The position numbers and the translations under genes are program-made. From Eutreptiella sp. 'Long Island Sound 2002' (Eukaryota; Euglenozoa; Euglenophyceae; Eutreptiales; Eutreptiaceae): 64,000 bases of DNA. Every line of letters begins with the position of its first letter. The first letter of the stretch is position 1. The stretch covers positions 8,842,223-8,906,222 of the forward strand of contig OZ038388.1 in NCBI GenBank assembly GCA_964036045.1. Reading direction: 5' to 3'. Positions 46,608 through 57,808 of the stretch are shown here, one piece after another. Under the pieces are notes generated by a model. The model was given only the letters and a program-made list of their open reading frames with translations, had not been told where the DNA came from and did no database searches.

Positions 46608-47215
46608 CTGAGGTGGCCCATTGGGGGGTGCTCAAAAACACCCCTTTGGGCCCCCTTTTTTTGGGGTGTGCAGAACCCCCGACATGTCGCAATATTGCAC
46701 CCACTGTAATTGGGGTGAGTAGCAGGCACTGTGTTCCATGTGTTCAATAGGTGGTCAGGTCAGGCAGTGTCAGAATTCGGATCGGGTACATGGCTGCAAA
46801 GTACTGGGGCTGAGAGATGCAAAATGTGGTGGTTTACGCTGTCCCGCGGTGCGGGCCTTGGACTCTGTGGCGAACACAGGCCCAAATCACTGGACAACGT
46901 AAACCACCACATTTTGCACCGATCAGCCCCAGAATTTTGCAGCCATGTTATTGATCACCCTTCCATGAAGTGCCCTCATGGGTACCCTGGAAAAGGTAGA
47001 GGCATTGTCAAAATTCTGAGAGTGCCTGACTCGACCACCTGTGGAACATGGTGTCTGTGACTAACCCCAATTACAGTTCATGCAATATTGCTACAGAACA
47101 GGGGTTCTGCACCCCCAACCCCCCGCGCAATCAGCTGTCGCACAGGGGTATGGTCGAAGGCATGCCATTTGGGGGCTGCGATGGAACACCCCCCACGGGT
47201 GGTTTTGCAGCACGC
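46608..47215. mobile_element. Foldback (long inverted-repeat) element
   Basis: Two arms of at least 175 bp (about 46663-46838 and 46899-47124) are imperfect reverse complements with a loop of about 60 bp. The inner parts GCAAAATGTGGTGGTTTACG and its complement are identical; outer parts pair as CTGTAATTGGGGT, TGCAATATTGC-like and GTGCAGAACCCC. Weaker pairing extends to about 46608 and 47215. Non-autonomous transposons of MITE or foldback type have this form. No coding sequence is present. Confidence 0.7.
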
Positions 47216-48413
47216 CTTGGCCCATGTCTTGACACTCATAAACCAGGTAAGAAGGGGGTTTTGGGGTGATGTTCCTAATAGGCAAAATGAAACAATCATG
47301 GAATCTTAGCGGGGACAAAGTATTGGGTTGACTGTCTGTTGACGTGCATCATTGTTCACAGCACAGCACCAAAGGCGACAGACATTAAACTAGATGATTT
47401 TGAAATGTGATGTGGGTGTATGCCGATGAGCGCTGTCAAACAGCAAAATTCTGACAGCGGTTCCTCTACAGACCCTTGTTTGGTGAGCTAACTGCCAAAA
47501 GGGAAACGTGGTGCTGGCAGAGGACGCACGTTGGGTGCTATGCACGAAAGGCACAGCACGGAGCACAAAACAATTGCAGCCGTAATTATTGTATCCAGAT
47601 TTTCATAGGTGCGGACGGGGTGCAGAACACTGCCAGTTTGGTTGGCAACTACACAAGAAGTCACTGTCAAATTTCTGACAGCGTTAATTGCAAATACAAT
47701 TGCGGAAGGCGCCACCTGCATGTGGTGTCAACAAACTACGTTGGGATATGAAGCACACTAGAGGAAGAGAAACAGCAACACATGAACGGCAAGAGTACAA
47801 CATTGGCAGGCATAGCTAGGAGAGATGGAGGCCGCTGTGTTGCACAAGAGGGCACACAACAACCTCGGGAACTGTACTACAGGATTTTTGCAACAGTTTA
47901 GTGGCTGCAAGAACTCTTTCTCCTAGGGACGAGAGGACTGCACAAGATGCTATAGTAGCACAACACCAAGCAAGCGATATGCGCTATATTTGTGGGCTGT
48001 GGTCAGATTGCACGATAGTGGACACCATGAAAATTCGTACAAAGTTCACAAGCACGAATGGGACATGAATTCTACGTGAATTTTGGGTGCAAATCTAAGC
48101 GAATTTAACCGAATCTACATGAAATTGACACTGCTACCAACAACCCACGCTGTGTACCCTTCGTGAACTGGTTGTTTGAATGAGCAATTAACGAAGGCGT
48201 GACTTTGTCCATTTTTTGTTGTGTTTTGCCCACCACGGTACCATCGTGTGTGTTTCTCGTGCTATTTTGACCAAAATGTCACTATTGTAAATGTGCTCAA
48301 ATTGCATGGACACCTCTTTGGGACCTTTGTGAGACCCGGGACATTGGATGTCAAGCTCTCAATCAGGCCCCCCTCATCTTGCAAGAGCTCCCAATGGCTT
48401 GCGGCGGTGACAA

Positions 48414-48741
48414 TTGCTGTCTAGCCTGTTTCGACCTCTTGAAAGCCCCCGATGTCAAGTCGATGGACACTCCTTCCATGACCATGTAACCAACGATAGC
48501 ATCAATAAAATTGTCCTAAGACCCGAAAAAGATACCGATGCTGCGGAATTCTTAACCCAGGCGTTGGCTCCTTCTCCCAGGCCACAGAGGTCTTTCATTG
48601 ATACCACCTTCCTACGTGTCCACAGCCGCATGTCAGCACCCACCTTGAAACTGGCGTGCACATCCCCCATCAAGCAGTCCTGGAACGATAGTGACTCCTC
48701 CATGATAATTCTTGTTGTACAACCAAAAGCACAAAATCCAA
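48414..48741 (+). other. Possible orphan exon
   Basis: The frame contains LRPEKDTDAAEFLTQALAP and SFIDTTFLRVHSRMS and ends CCAAG|GTGAGG, a good donor, in phase 2. No family was recognised, and its phase does not fit the start of the downstream glycosyltransferase. Confidence 0.25.
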
Positions 48742-48809
48742 GGTGAGGCGGCTATTAGAGAGGTCAGAGGTCAGTAGAGCGAAGCTTCCCGGGCCTGCAC
48801 AGAAAGAAA

Positions 48810-48833
48810 CAGAGCTGCTGTGAAGCAGCTCTG
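48810..48833. other. Perfect 10-bp hairpin
   Basis: CAGAGCTGCT, loop GTGA, AGCAGCTCTG. It lies in AT-rich non-coding DNA; no function is implied. Confidence 0.75.
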
Positions 48834-49436
48834 ATTACTTTATAAAGAACTTCTGACAATGCATTACCAGGTACAAAAAACTTTACTCACCTTTACAGAA
48901 AAAAACAATTACACGATGTTACCGGAAATAAAAAGCTACGCGCACGGGCAATTTCTATTTCAGTGGTTCGATTTTTTTTTATTTAATTACATGACGGACC
49001 GCTAAAATTACAATGTTTTACCAAAAACAATGCACAAACTGACAGTTTTTTTACACGAGTTGCATTTTTCGCGAGCCAAGGCCAGTGAACTGTCACATGG
49101 GTACACCAAAAGCATTCACCATGGAAACCCCATAGTAGGTTACCCGAGTCATTACAGACCTGTCAGAAAACCCACGAACCCGAGTTGGGGGATCTGCTGA
49201 ATTAAGCACTGATGGAACCCAAAACATCCCAAGGTTTTATTGCATTCTGGGGCCACTTCAAATTGCACCCCCACAGGCATGTGGCCTCCCAACAGTTGTG
49301 AGCTGTTGTTAAGAGTTGTCAAAGGCGCTTGAGGGTTGTGGGGGGTCGGCAAGTGTTGTTGTGGGGTCTTGAGGGCCGATGAAACGTCGCTCACTCTCAG
49401 AAGTGTGTTTTGCTCGGCTTCTTCGTCCCACGCTCA

Positions 49437-50777
49437 ATGCTCATCACCCTCTATCTTGCCTGGGCCATACTGTTTTTGGCAACCCAGGCACAGCACGACC
49501 CCTGGGCGATGAGGTGGTACAAAGAATTTTGGAAAGCTCCAGAGGCCCCCCACATTGATCGTTTTCCATGGGATGAGAACTGTGTCCGGCGCTACCAAGG
49601 CTATATAGGGCTCAACTCCCTTGCAAACGTCTGTTGGGATGGGAAGACCTTCGGGGCCTTGTGCCCGCGTAGAAACACCTCAAAGTGGTATGAGATGGAT
49701 GACTATTATGGCGCCAAAATGCAGCTTCTGACCAAAAGCGAATGGAAGGGCCGCTATGGGAACAATGAGACCTCCAAGCGGTGGCTGAAAGGGGTCACAT
49801 ATCTAATGGCCAGCCACCTTTGGCCGCATAGCAGCCAGTACCTGTGGCCGGTCCTGAACATGCCCGTGCTCGGGCTTACGTTGGCTGGCATTGGGGACCT
49901 GTCGGGACAAATGTGGGGGCGCCGTGGCTCCACAATACCGTACATCCGCCAGGCCATGGAGGCCATTGCGAACATCTTCCACGCAGAGTACCTGCCCTCC
50001 GCGGCCAGCCACAGAAGCATGGGCCCCGTCGGATTCCACCGCAACCGCCTTCTGTGCTTCGACCGCATCATCGTCCCCAACAAGGGGCCCAGTCGGAGGT
50101 ACCGAATGCTCAGCCGCATGTACGTGAACCCGCGGGTCCTCACGGACGTGAAGGAGCCGTTCCTCAACCAGCTGTACCAAATGGCGAAGCTCAAGAAGTC
50201 TGTGCAGATCCCGGACATGCTGCCGCAGTGGCCCACCAAACCCCCGTGGCGCGTGGTCTTCATCAACCGGCTCCCCCAGTCCGGGCGGCGGATCACCAAC
50301 GAAGACGAGGTGGCGGCGCTGGTCCGCACGTTCGACATTCCTGTGGACGTCGTGGCCTTCGAGGGCATGAACTTCTTTGACCAGTTCCTGTGGACGTCGC
50401 AGGCGGGCATTCTGCTGTCGCCGCACGGGGGGCAGCTGGCGTCGGGGCACATGATCGCGCGGAAAGCCATCATTTTGGAAGTGTTCCAGCTCGGCATGCA
50501 CTACGCCGCGGGTGAGTGGATGCGGTGGTTCCAAATGTGCGGCACCAGGATTGTGGAGGTCTGCCCCAACCTCGGCAATCCAGGGTCCAGCGCACGCTGC
50601 CCACCCCACCCAGGGAACCGGCCTTATATCAAGAACAGCAGCGCCATCTCCATCGAGTTCCTGAGACCTTTTGTGGCGAGAGCGGTGGATATGATCTCTC
50701 GCTACCACCCCGAACGCGCGCCCCGTTCAGCCGCCCCTTCCAACACATCAACAACGCCGAGTTCCAACGTTCGATAG
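49437..50777 (+). CDS. GT61-type (DUF563-like) glycosyltransferase, secretory pathway
   Basis: ATG at 49437 gives 446 residues in one exon, ending at TAG. The N-terminus MLITLYLAWAILFLATQAQ is a signal peptide or signal anchor. The frame is open further upstream to a potential acceptor CTCTCAG at 49400. The family core includes RLLCFDRIIVPNKG (about residue 204), FINRLPQSGRRITNEDEV, then the hallmark FEGMNFFDQFLWTSQAGILLS with SPHGGQLASGHMIA (about residue 327), like the F-E-x-M-S-F-x-E-Q and G-x-H-G-A-x-L motifs of GT61 enzymes (plant xylosyltransferases, EOGT, POMGNT2). A-L in the usual H-G-A is G-Q here. Several N-glycosylation sequons occur (RNTSKW, GNNETSK, KNSSAI). Likely Golgi or ER lumenal; the sugar and acceptor are unknown. 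Confidence 0.82.
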   Translation: MLITLYLAWAILFLATQAQHDPWAMRWYKEFWKAPEAPHIDRFPWDENCVRRYQGYIGLNSLANVCWDGKTFGALCPRRNTSKWYEMDDYYGAKMQLLTKSEWKGRYGNNETSKRWLKGVTYLMASHLWPHSSQYLWPVLNMPVLGLTLAGIGDLSGQMWGRRGSTIPYIRQAMEAIANIFHAEYLPSAASHRSMGPVGFHRNRLLCFDRIIVPNKGPSRRYRMLSRMYVNPRVLTDVKEPFLNQLYQMAKLKKSVQIPDMLPQWPTKPPWRVVFINRLPQSGRRITNEDEVAALVRTFDIPVDVVAFEGMNFFDQFLWTSQAGILLSPHGGQLASGHMIARKAIILEVFQLGMHYAAGEWMRWFQMCGTRIVEVCPNLGNPGSSARCPPHPGNRPYIKNSSAISIEFLRPFVARAVDMISRYHPERAPRSAAPSNTSTTPSSNVR

Positions 50778-51045
50778 CAACTCGAGAATGTGGGGGGGAT
50801 GAGGGGGGACATCCAGTTCAGCTTCAGACCATTTGATGCCCCTTGCGAGAACAACTCCCTTGGCAGAACAACACCAGGGGCTGTTTCCGCATTTGGGGCA
50901 CAAGCGACGGGCCCAGGGGATGGGCACGGGCAGGCGAGCCGCAAAGATACCCGAGCCACAGCCGCGGGTCTGTCTCTCGCGCTGTGTACATGAAGGGGAA
51001 GGCATCGGGGGGTTGGCACGGACCCCCCCCCCCCCAAGGCACAAC

Positions 51046-51130
51046 GGTTGAAGCATGCGCACCTATTTTGGGGGCCTGTTGGTGGGGGTTTTGAAGCATG
51101 CCGCAGCATGCCGCAGCACACTGAAAGTTG
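51046..51130 (+). repeat. Palindrome-bearing repeat family F, copy 2
   Basis: Shares TGTTGGTGGGGGTTTTGAAG and CATGCCGCAGCATGCCGCAG with copy 1. The left arm of the palindrome is diverged. Confidence 0.75.
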
Positions 51131-51167
51131 GGTTGCGATTTTTTGGGGGGGAAATATCGGACCAAAA

Positions 51168-51432
51168 TATAGCTGTTCCATATCACCTCATGTCCTCTAG
51201 GCCCTTGATGGCCGTTCTATATCATACTCGTGTCCTCTAGGCCCTTGATGGTTGTTCCTTATCATACTTGTCTCCTCTAGGCCCTTGACGGCATACTCGT
51301 GTCCTATGGGCCCTTGATGGCTGTTCTACATCACACTCTTGACCTCTAGGCTGTTGATGGTTGCTCTATATCATAGTTGTGGATGGCTGTTCTATATCAT
51401 ACTCGTGTCCTCTAGGCCCTTGATGGCTGTTT
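51168..51432. repeat. Tandem array of about 40-bp units
   Basis: About seven diverged units built on TATCATACTCGTGTCCTCTA and GGCCCTTGATGG, two of them shortened. No coding content. Confidence 0.85.
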
Positions 51433-51448
51433 GAGCAGTCATTTGTCA

Positions 51449-51512
51449 GAGATGGCCAGTACTCTCATGGTCAACCGGTGCTCTGTGACTGAGAGGTCTA
51501 TTGTTCAATCCC
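51449..51512 (+). repeat. tRNA-like (SINE-type) sequence
   Basis: Box A-like ATGGTCAACCGG and box B-like TTGTTCAATCCC at tRNA spacing. Stems are poor, so this is a candidate tRNA-derived repeat rather than a tRNA gene. Confidence 0.3.
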
Positions 51513-51919
51513 TGGAGTAGGCAATCTTCAGCAACCCAGGCAGTGACAGGGCACATGGTCCAACCTATTTTTTTCCTTTTGTTTTTTGCTGTGCTGTGCT
51601 TTGACAGATGATTGTTTTCTTCGCTTTGTCTTCTGATGTCTCCTGTTGAACCCACTGAGGAGGGGACAACACAACCCAAGAGGAACAAGGAGACAACCAG
51701 GAGTACTGCAGACTGTTTGCAGTCGGCAATTGGAGAAGGATTGGGCAGTACCTATGTTGTACAGACACCCAGGGTGAAGGTCAAAATGGGAAATTGTATT
51801 GTATTTTATGTGCGGTTTGGCTGTCATCAAAGGGTGCCATTGGGAGATGCATTCTTTTGTGTTTGGCTCTTGGGTCTTGCCACTTTTGTAGCTTTTGGAA
51901 AATTTGGGTACCTCTCACC

Positions 51920-51965
51920 TGCGGCTTGAAGCATTGCGCAGCATGCCACAGCACAGCAAATTTTT
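51920..51965 (+). repeat. Repeat family F, copy 3 (short)
   Basis: A short match: GAAGCATTGCGCAGCATGCC followed by ACAGCACAGCAAATTTTTC. Confidence 0.55.
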
Positions 51966-53060
51966 CTTGGCGACCATTGGTGCCTGCCAACCCCCCCCCC
52001 CCCCCTGAGTACCAGCCTGCCTGACTGTCACGTGGTCCCATCCGTAATAAGATACTAACTACCCCTTCACATTAGCGTCCAGCACCTTAATAGGCAGATG
52101 CCCGCCGTAATATGATAGCACCCCCCACCACCCAGAGGGCAGAGGTTGCACACCCCTCCATCGAGGAAGTTCCCACCAAAAGGTGACGGGCCCAGATCAT
52201 CTGGTGGCTTCGCTGCGAGACGCAGCATGAGCTCACTCCGCTTGTACGTTGACCCCCCATACTGGTGCCCCTCCGTAATGTGCCCTCCCCCCATCCGCTC
52301 CGTGCATGTGCACATGCACACGCACGCGCATATATATTGCACTCAGCTGTCCGCACATGAGTCGCCAAGGGGCGCAGCCCAGTGTCCTTCATGGAGCTAG
52401 ACTCCGAAGCATATGCAGGCTGGTCCCTACCGTGGGCACCGTCTGCTAAGTATACCAGGCACATGATTTTCCTGCCAGCTTCAAGGGTAACCCCCCCCCC
52501 CCCCAATAACGTACCCCCCCCAAATAGTGTACCCCCCCAATAGTGTACCCCCCTTGGCTTAATAAGCGTTTTGCCAAATACTGTACCCCGGGGTATGTTA
52601 TTTGGGGGGGGGGGGTTTAGTGTGCTGCTGGCACAGACGCTCATGGGATGCGCCTCTGGGACCGGGATACCGCTGGGACAAGGGCCATGACCAGCAGGTG
52701 TTACTCTATGATCCCGATGGAGTAAGCGGACGCTCACTGGTTACGAGGCCGCAAATGATGATGCGGCACCTGCTACTACTGCAGCATTACTGAGTGGCGC
52801 GTCAGCAGGTGTCATATGACGGCGTGAGTTCGTTGACACAGAATTTTTTCGGGGGGCCGGGGGGGGGGGTATGGAAGAGTTGGGAGTGCGGCAACACACA
52901 GTTTTGGGGCGTTTGTGGTTGCATTTTGAGAGTACTACTGCTCACAACAGAACCCAGGCAGTGTGGAATCGGGCAAGGGGTGGCGGGACCACACGAAGGT
53001 TGGTCATTTCGGGGGGAGGGGGGGGTGCTTGCGTGGGGGTGTAGTGTGGACCGACCATTG

Positions 53061-53063
<3 letters not shown>

Positions 53064-53128
<65 letters not shown>
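53064..53128. repeat. (CT)n microsatellite
   Basis: About 32 CT units, a pure pyrimidine tract on the + strand. It opens Leu-Ser and Arg-Glu repeat frames that are artefacts. Confidence 0.95.
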
Positions 53129-53131
<3 letters not shown>

Positions 53132-54914
53132 CGTTGCCCATTGTGTCTGGCATTGACCCTCCCCGCTTTTTGACCCTCCCCCTGACCCTCCCCTTGACCC
53201 TTCCCCTGACCTGCCCTGTGTGTGCCCTGTGCGTGCCCAGTGCATGCCCTGAGCCTGAGTTGTGCATGCCCTGTGCATGGCCTGCGCTTTTCCTGCGCGC
53301 GTTCCAGCTGTGCCCCGTTGCATGCGCCCTGCATGCCCTGAGCCAGCCCTGTGTGTGCCCTGAGTGTGCCCAGTATGTGCCCCGAGCGTGTCCTTGGCCA
53401 GTCCTGTGCATGCCCCGAGCTCACCCGGTGGAGTGGGGCGGTGCAGCGGGCAGGGCATGGGCAGGTGGTGGTTAGCCCCCGTCCCCCCACCCAGGGGCCG
53501 TCAAGGGCCCTGTGAGTGCATTCCATTTGGCATGGCCGGCTGATATGCAGCGTGATTGGGGAGCCCCCAGGCATCCGAGCCTTAAGGTCGGCCTCCAAAT
53601 CCAAATACAAATCCTTCCCCTGACCCCTCCCCCCTGACCATTGCCCTGACCATTGCCCTGACCCTCTCCTGACCCTCCTTGTGCTTCACACACAGACATG
53701 GCCTTGAATGACCTGCCGTACAGTACTGCCAGGCCGTCTGCCCCTTTTGTGCCGCATTTGTCTTGTGACTGGCAGTGGTCACTGCAGTCCCCTAGTGCAT
53801 GGGCCGGTGCCTGAGACCCAATCCCTCCGGTCCACAATGATCGCCCCCCTGCTCGGCACCAACTCCCGATACGATACTGTGCACAACACCACAGCCCCAT
53901 CCCCTGCTGGTGGGCCCCACACCGGCCTTTGCCCTCCCCTCCCCCCCGCTCTCAAAAAAAAAAAAAAAGAACAGGTAATGTATCAAAGGAAGGTGGCGGG
54001 AATGGCAAGGAAGACCGGCACGACACATGCAATGGAAACACCAACCTCCACATCACATTGCTGCAATGGTGAGATATCAGTGAATGGAATAAGCACGGTG
54101 CTGAAGACGATGGCGCTACGATGAAGGGAGACGCAGAGTACAGGTCAGTACAGGTCAGGAGGGTGCACGAGGGGGCGGCTTGCAGGAGGCAGGGTAGGGG
54201 GGTGATCATCGTCATTCCAATTGGTCACGGGCGCATTGTTGGGTTTGGCAAGTGCACAGCAGCGGATTGGGCTCCGACATGCTTTTGTTGCGGCTTGCCT
54301 GAGACTGTGCTATGCAGCGCGCGCGCACACACACACACACACACCCTGGGCCTTTGTTGCTGGCAGCCCCTCCTGAGCAATGCATGTTTGCCTGCCAAAA
54401 AACAGGTGTACGACCCCAGCGCTGAAAGGCTTGCGTGCCTTAGTCTAGAACATTGCACAACTTTTCCGCTCTTGCGCGTGGAAGTAAGGACCCCCCCCTT
54501 GCGCAACGACCGCCTTCCGCAACGATTGTGCAGGTCATTCGAAAACGCTTGCACTCAGAATGCACAGGCCAAAGGCCTTCTCACTCTGTGTGCATCTACC
54601 TCACACCGGTTGGCTGCCTATGTTCGCGACTGTTTGTGCTGGCCAAATCACGAGCTATTCACGGCTTCCCACAGCCCCTCAAGCTGGGGTCATTGCTGCC
54701 ACAGTTCTCAGCCGGTGGTGTTCTATTGCAGGCCGTGCTTGAGCGGTTTTTGGGCATAGTACACAACTGTTGCATGCTACGTACACAATAAATTGGGCGA
54801 AATCAGAAACAGGGAGCTCTCTGGGGTGCCCAACGCTATGATCACGGCTTCTCACAGGGCCCGGTGGATCCAACGCTGGGTGGCGCCAAAAAAAGTTCTT
54901 TTTTTGATTTCAAC

Positions 54915-55430
54915 ACGGGGGTTGTGCGGGGGATTACGCGGGGCTACCCAGGGGTTACACGGGGTTACACAGGGTCACGCAGGGGTTGCGCGGGGTTACG
55001 CAGGGGTTATGCGGGGACACCCAGGGGTTACACGGGGTTACACAAGGGTTAACCCGGGGGTTATGCGGGGGTTACGTGGGCTTACGCAGGGGTTAGGCAG
55101 GGTTACGCGGGGTTACGCGGGGGTTTCGTGGGGTTACGCAGGGTTTACGCGGGTTACGCAGGGGTTACGCGGGGGTTACGTGGGGGTTATGCGGCGGTAC
55201 ACAGGGGTTTCGCGGGGGTCATGCGGGTTTACACAAGGGTTACACAGGGTTTACGCTGGGTTACACAGGGGTTACGCGGGGTTACACAGAGGTTATGCAG
55301 GGTTACTCCAGGGTTGTCCGGGGGTTACCCGGGGTTATGCGGGGATACGCAGGGGTTATGCGGGGATACGCAGGGGTTACGCAGGGTTACGCGGGGTTAA
55401 GCGGGGGTTACACGGGGTTACGCAGAGCAC
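54915..55430. repeat. GGGGTTAC-type minisatellite array
   Basis: A long imperfect array of 11-12-bp units of the form GGGGTTACGCA, GGGGTTACACA or GGGGTTATGCG. The complementary orientation (GTGTAACCCC) appears in a shorter block at 55513-55580. It produces Gly/Tyr/Arg-rich shadow frames. Confidence 0.9.
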
Positions 55431-55512
55431 TGGCCCGTCCTGACAGGATGTGGGTGAATAGTGTATATGGTGCTGGCCATTCCTGACTTCAGACAGTGTA
55501 CTTTGGACTCAT

Positions 55513-55580
55513 GTAACCCCGTGTAACCCCTGTGTGACCCCGCGTAACCCCCTCGTAACCCTGCGGAACCCCGCAGGGCA
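55513..55580. repeat. Inverted block of the GGGGTTAC minisatellite
   Basis: About five units reading GTGTAACCCC or GCGTAACCCC, the reverse complement of the array that ends at 55430. Confidence 0.85.
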
Positions 55581-56786
55581 GGGTGCGTGGGGCATTGTGA
55601 CATTGCAGAAAAGGAAAATGGTGTGCAAAGTAGGCTTCGTGCAGCAAACACCCTGACTCAGGGTCCGGGGGCCAAGCAGCCAAAGGGGGTGCCACGCATA
55701 TGCAGGTGACAGGGTGCGGACAAAGGAATACCCCATGGTTTGAAATGCACTGGCATGAACGCATGTGGGCGCGCTGAGGGGTGGCTTTCCACTCGCAAAT
55801 TGGGAGGGCCATCCAGCCAGTGGTTGGAGAGGAACACCCAGGTACTCTATCACGGGCAGGGGAGGGGAAAACTGAAGAAACTCCAGCAAACAAGAGACCT
55901 AGCACGATACAGGCACAGGATGGCAGAGGCAGGATGGTAGGTGGTAGGGAGCGGTGATCATACCACTCTGGGTGTCATGCACACAGGCAACACCCTGGGG
56001 GCAAGGGAATAATCCACGGTTGTATACGCATTGATGTGGACATTTCGTTACTGTGGTGGCACTGTGGATGTGCAGTGAAACATCACTACGAGGGTATATT
56101 TGCCCGGCACGCACCCGGCATCCAAATCAATGTTCTGGCCATCTATCCCAATCCTTTTCCCCCAAACATTACTCCCTCCTCGAGCCTAGGAACTGTAAGC
56201 ACAAATGACACAAGGTCACCCATAGAGTGCGTGTAATGCACGATATTGTGCACTGAAAATGTATTTTGGTATCTAAAATGGGAACAAACGAATAGAAGCC
56301 CCACAGAGAGCCCTCCAAGGATGTGTCACCGTCATCCTACAATTGGTGGGAGAACTTGGGGGGGGGGGAGGTAAGGGATAAACTTTGCCCGGCGCATGCC
56401 TAGGTCCACCCAGGTCCTGCCACCTTCTCCACACTTGCACAGGGGTCCAAATGTAGGAGACAAATTGCTTGAATTGCACACTCTTTGCCTCTGCAAGTTG
56501 TTGATCAACACAGTGACTTCATGCAAAATGGATGCTTGCAACGGTGGGGTGGTTGATGTTTGCAGTAACACTAGGCACCTTTTGGTGAGCACCATTTGGG
56601 ATTTTGTTTCACTTGGGGGCAGAACGCCGATTGTGAATCCCGGGTGGCCGCAACTCAGTCTGGTGTCAGCAACAAAAAAAAAGATCGTGAATCCTCTTCA
56701 TAACGCCCCCCCCCCCACCGCCGCCTGCAGCCGTGTGCCCCGCCACCGGCGTGCGTCGGCAGCGGGGAGGCACATCTCTTCTTCGT

Positions 56787-56818
56787 ACTCTTCTCCTGCC
56801 TACCGGCAGGAGAAGAGT
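56787..56818. other. Perfect 14-bp hairpin
   Basis: ACTCTTCTCCTGCC, a TACC loop, then its exact reverse complement. It sits in C- and G-rich DNA with no gene nearby, so a role as a terminator is not supported. Confidence 0.8.
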
Positions 56819-57296
56819 GCTGTTAGGGGGGGCCCGAACCAGCCCCAGTTCCCTCTGGCGCCGGCTGCACAACCGCTATGCTAGACGCCACACAGGGACA
56901 CTATGTGCAATCTTGGTTTTTCAAAGTTTCACGTCAAATGTCACACCTACACACACAGTATCACCCACTGCACGCCTTGTTTTTTCCCCACCACCCTGCG
57001 GGAGATGTGGGCTACAGTACAATTAGGCCGAAGGAGTGCATCACGATGTGCTTTACCACACTTACTCTGCCCCCCACTGCTTCCGGGAGATGGCGACATG
57101 GTTGTTTTATGCCCAACCGTCCGGCATTTGCGGTCAGGTATAAAGTATATTGGTTACAACAAGTCTCGATTTTACCAATGGTTTACAGCGCGGCCGACAG
57201 TACCCACCGTGATCCCGCCCGGTTTACTATGGCGGCAGGTGTGAAAAGTGGGCGCGAGCCTTTGGAGGGTTTGCTTGCATTGCTTGATGGAGAATG

Positions 57297-57808
57297 AGAA
57301 TGTACATACCTCTAACCCAGTCTAGGTCCTTTGGCCAGCTCATGGCTGTTCCCATGACCGGGATGGACCCCATTTTGTGGTTTGGGTTCGCTCCCCGTGC
57401 CCCACTTGGCGGGTACCCACAGTCACCTGATCTGCAGTGCACTCTATGCACCATGCATGACATACTTCACGCTACACCGCTGTATGATGGATAAGGGATA
57501 TCCTTGTTTGTAGCTGCCCGTGCACCCATGATGCTTGCTGACACACCATACTCCATGCACTGCATATGCACTGCCACGTGTAACCAATGAATGATGCCTT
57601 GTGGGCGTGGCAGACTAACTGCATTAGTGTATGAAGGGTTGACACATGTTATGACGGTATGTTGCTTGGATCTCAGGTCCGCCCGGTTTCTAGGTGCACC
57701 CATACTGTACATAAATGGACCTTCTACTTTGTGGGATTCTCCCGCGCACACTCAATGCCACCTAGAGCGTCGTGAACTCAATAAAAAAAAAAAGAATGTA
57801 CATACCTC
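57297..57808 (+). mobile_element. Poly-A retroposon with 16-bp target-site duplication
   Basis: AGAATGTACATACCTC occurs at 57297-57312 and again at 57793-57808. The 480 bp between them ends in AATAAAAAAAAAAA, directly before the second copy. A target duplication plus a 3' poly-A tail is the mark of LINE-type target-primed insertion, so this is a SINE, a processed pseudogene or a truncated LINE. TGGCCAGCTCATGG near 57335 and TGGGTTCGCTCC near 57383 may be Pol III boxes A and B, favouring a SINE. Confidence 0.75.

Larger units (their letters stand above)
43721..49436. other. Gene-poor interval
   Basis: About 5.7 kb without a confident gene. It contains a possible orphan exon ending in GAG|GTAAGTG at 44159, another at 48414-48741, dispersed repeat copy 45878-46110, a tRNA-like sequence on the minus strand, the foldback at 46608-47215 and a small hairpin at 48810-48833. 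Composition becomes AT-rich from 47900 to 49100. Confidence 0.5.

Noticed and set aside
51168-51432. CRISPR-like array
   Set aside because: Units are adjacent and diverged with no unique spacers, and the genome is eukaryotic.
53004-53610. Arg-Glu repeat proteins on the minus strand
   Set aside because: They are translations of the (CT)n microsatellite.
54915-55430. Internal telomere repeat
   Set aside because: Units vary (TTACGC, TTACAC, TTATGC) and do not form a regular telomere motif.
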